Assembly: GCA_947168785.1 (NCBI GenBank)
Contig: CAMVNL010000170.1
Span: forward strand, 1-5,849
Direction: 5' to 3'
From: an uncultured Clostridia bacterium
GTDB taxonomy: Bacteria > Bacillota > Clostridia > Oscillospirales > Acutalibacteraceae
Length of the DNA stretch: 5,849 nucleotides
The notes below the pieces were generated by a model that did not search any database, was not told the origin of the DNA, and saw nothing but the letters and a program-made list of their open reading frames with translations. Positions 5,343 through 5,849 of the stretch are shown piece after piece. The position numbers were made by a program, and so were the translations under genes. Numbering within the stretch: position 1 is the first letter of the stretch; every line of letters begins with the position of its first letter.

Positions 5343-5849
5343 ATGCAATTTGATTTCAACTTGATCAAAGGCCGCATCAAGCCCGTCCACGGCGTGAACA
5401 ACGCCGCACGAAAGACGGATTACGGGGAGCTGCTCCCCGCGTTCGTCGACCTTCGCGTGCCCTTTTCCCGGCTGCACGATACGGGCGGAACCTACGGCGG
5501 CAGCCATTATGTGGATATCGCCAACGTGTTCCCGGATTTTTCCGCAGACCCCGAAGACGAAGCCTCCTATGATTTCACCCTGACGGATCACTATATCCGA
5601 CCTTTGGTTGAAGCCGGGATCCGGGTGATGTACCGCCTCGGGACCACCATCGAGCACGAGCCGAAGAAGTACCGCATCTTTGCCCCGTCGGACCCGGAAA
5701 AATGGGCGAACGTGGCGGAGCATATCGTGCGTCACTATAATGACGGCTGGGCGAACGGTTTTCATTGGAATATTGTCTATTGGGAGGTCTGGAATGAGCC
5801 GGACGGCCTGAACCCGGCCTGCGAGCCCTACGGCTGTCCGAACTGGATC
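5343..5849 (+). CDS. GH39-type clan A glycoside hydrolase (beta-xylosidase-like), 3' end missing
   Basis: The first 169 residues of a TIM-barrel retaining glycosidase; the frame is open at the window end. Seen: HGVNNA near the N-terminus (16-21), RLHD (43-46), VDIANVFPDF (57-66), YDFTLTDHYI (76-85), YRLGTTIEHE (97-106) and YWEVWNEPD (146-154), in which E152 of W-N-E-P is the acid/base of clan GH-A. The nucleophile Glu would lie beyond the window. The arrangement fits GH39-related proteins annotated as beta-xylosidases (XynB, COG3664), but that group also includes enzymes acting on other sugars, so the substrate is unproven. There is no signal peptide. The start is ATG 5343 with GAGGA six bases upstream. 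It follows the rhamnosidase on the same strand across the repeat element. No promoter was recognised in the gap, so cotranscription is plausible. Confidence 0.82.
   Translation, partial: MQFDFNLIKGRIKPVHGVNNAARKTDYGELLPAFVDLRVPFSRLHDTGGTYGGSHYVDIANVFPDFSADPEDEASYDFTLTDHYIRPLVEAGIRVMYRLGTTIEHEPKKYRIFAPSDPEKWANVAEHIVRHYNDGWANGFHWNIVYWEVWNEPDGLNPACEPYGCPNWI

Noticed and set aside
5322..5765. Minus-strand open frame of 147 codons at the right end
   Set aside because: Antisense to the GH39-type gene, which has a good ribosome binding site and the YWEVWNEP motif.

Overview
The window looks like part of a Clostridia chromosome, probably a gut or rumen Oscillospiraceae/Ruminococcaceae-type Firmicute. 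This rests on GC-rich genes separated by AT-rich spacers, strong AGGAGG-type ribosome binding sites, a type I dockerin/cohesin protein, a LytR-CpsA-Psr wall ligase and cytoplasmic plant-glycan hydrolases. The taxonomic call is an inference from gene content; no marker gene is present.

Layout. Positions 1-1546 hold two minus-strand genes that probably form one transcript: a small secreted cohesin-dockerin protein (857-1546), then, 34 nt downstream, an alpha/beta hydrolase with an N-terminal hydrophobic segment (822 to 1), cut by the window edge before its catalytic histidine. The 181-nt AT-rich spacer 1547-1727 carries two back-to-back promoters, one for this pair and one for the plus-strand LCP gene (1728-2699). 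The LCP gene ends at a strong intrinsic terminator (2718-2763). Next come a cytoplasmic GH78 alpha-L-rhamnosidase (2784-5141), a roughly 176-bp highly structured non-coding element (5147-5322), and the start of a second cytoplasmic glycosidase of GH39 type (5343 to beyond 5849).

How the genes fit together. The left and central genes act at the cell surface: the LCP enzyme joins wall glycopolymers to peptidoglycan, and the cohesin-dockerin protein is exported. The right-hand genes form a small glycan-use locus. GH78 would remove terminal L-rhamnose and the GH39-type enzyme a pentose or related sugar from imported oligosaccharides or glycosides, such as pectic rhamnogalacturonan fragments. Neither has a signal peptide, and no transporter or regulator lies in the window.

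The least explained part is 5147-5322. It is built from a CAGTCGC heptamer in tandem and inverted copies, has hairpin ends sharing TTTGTCG/CGACAAA, and is flanked by TA on both sides. It resembles a small non-autonomous mobile element (MITE) or a dispersed palindromic repeat. I found no clear new defence or enzymatic system here.
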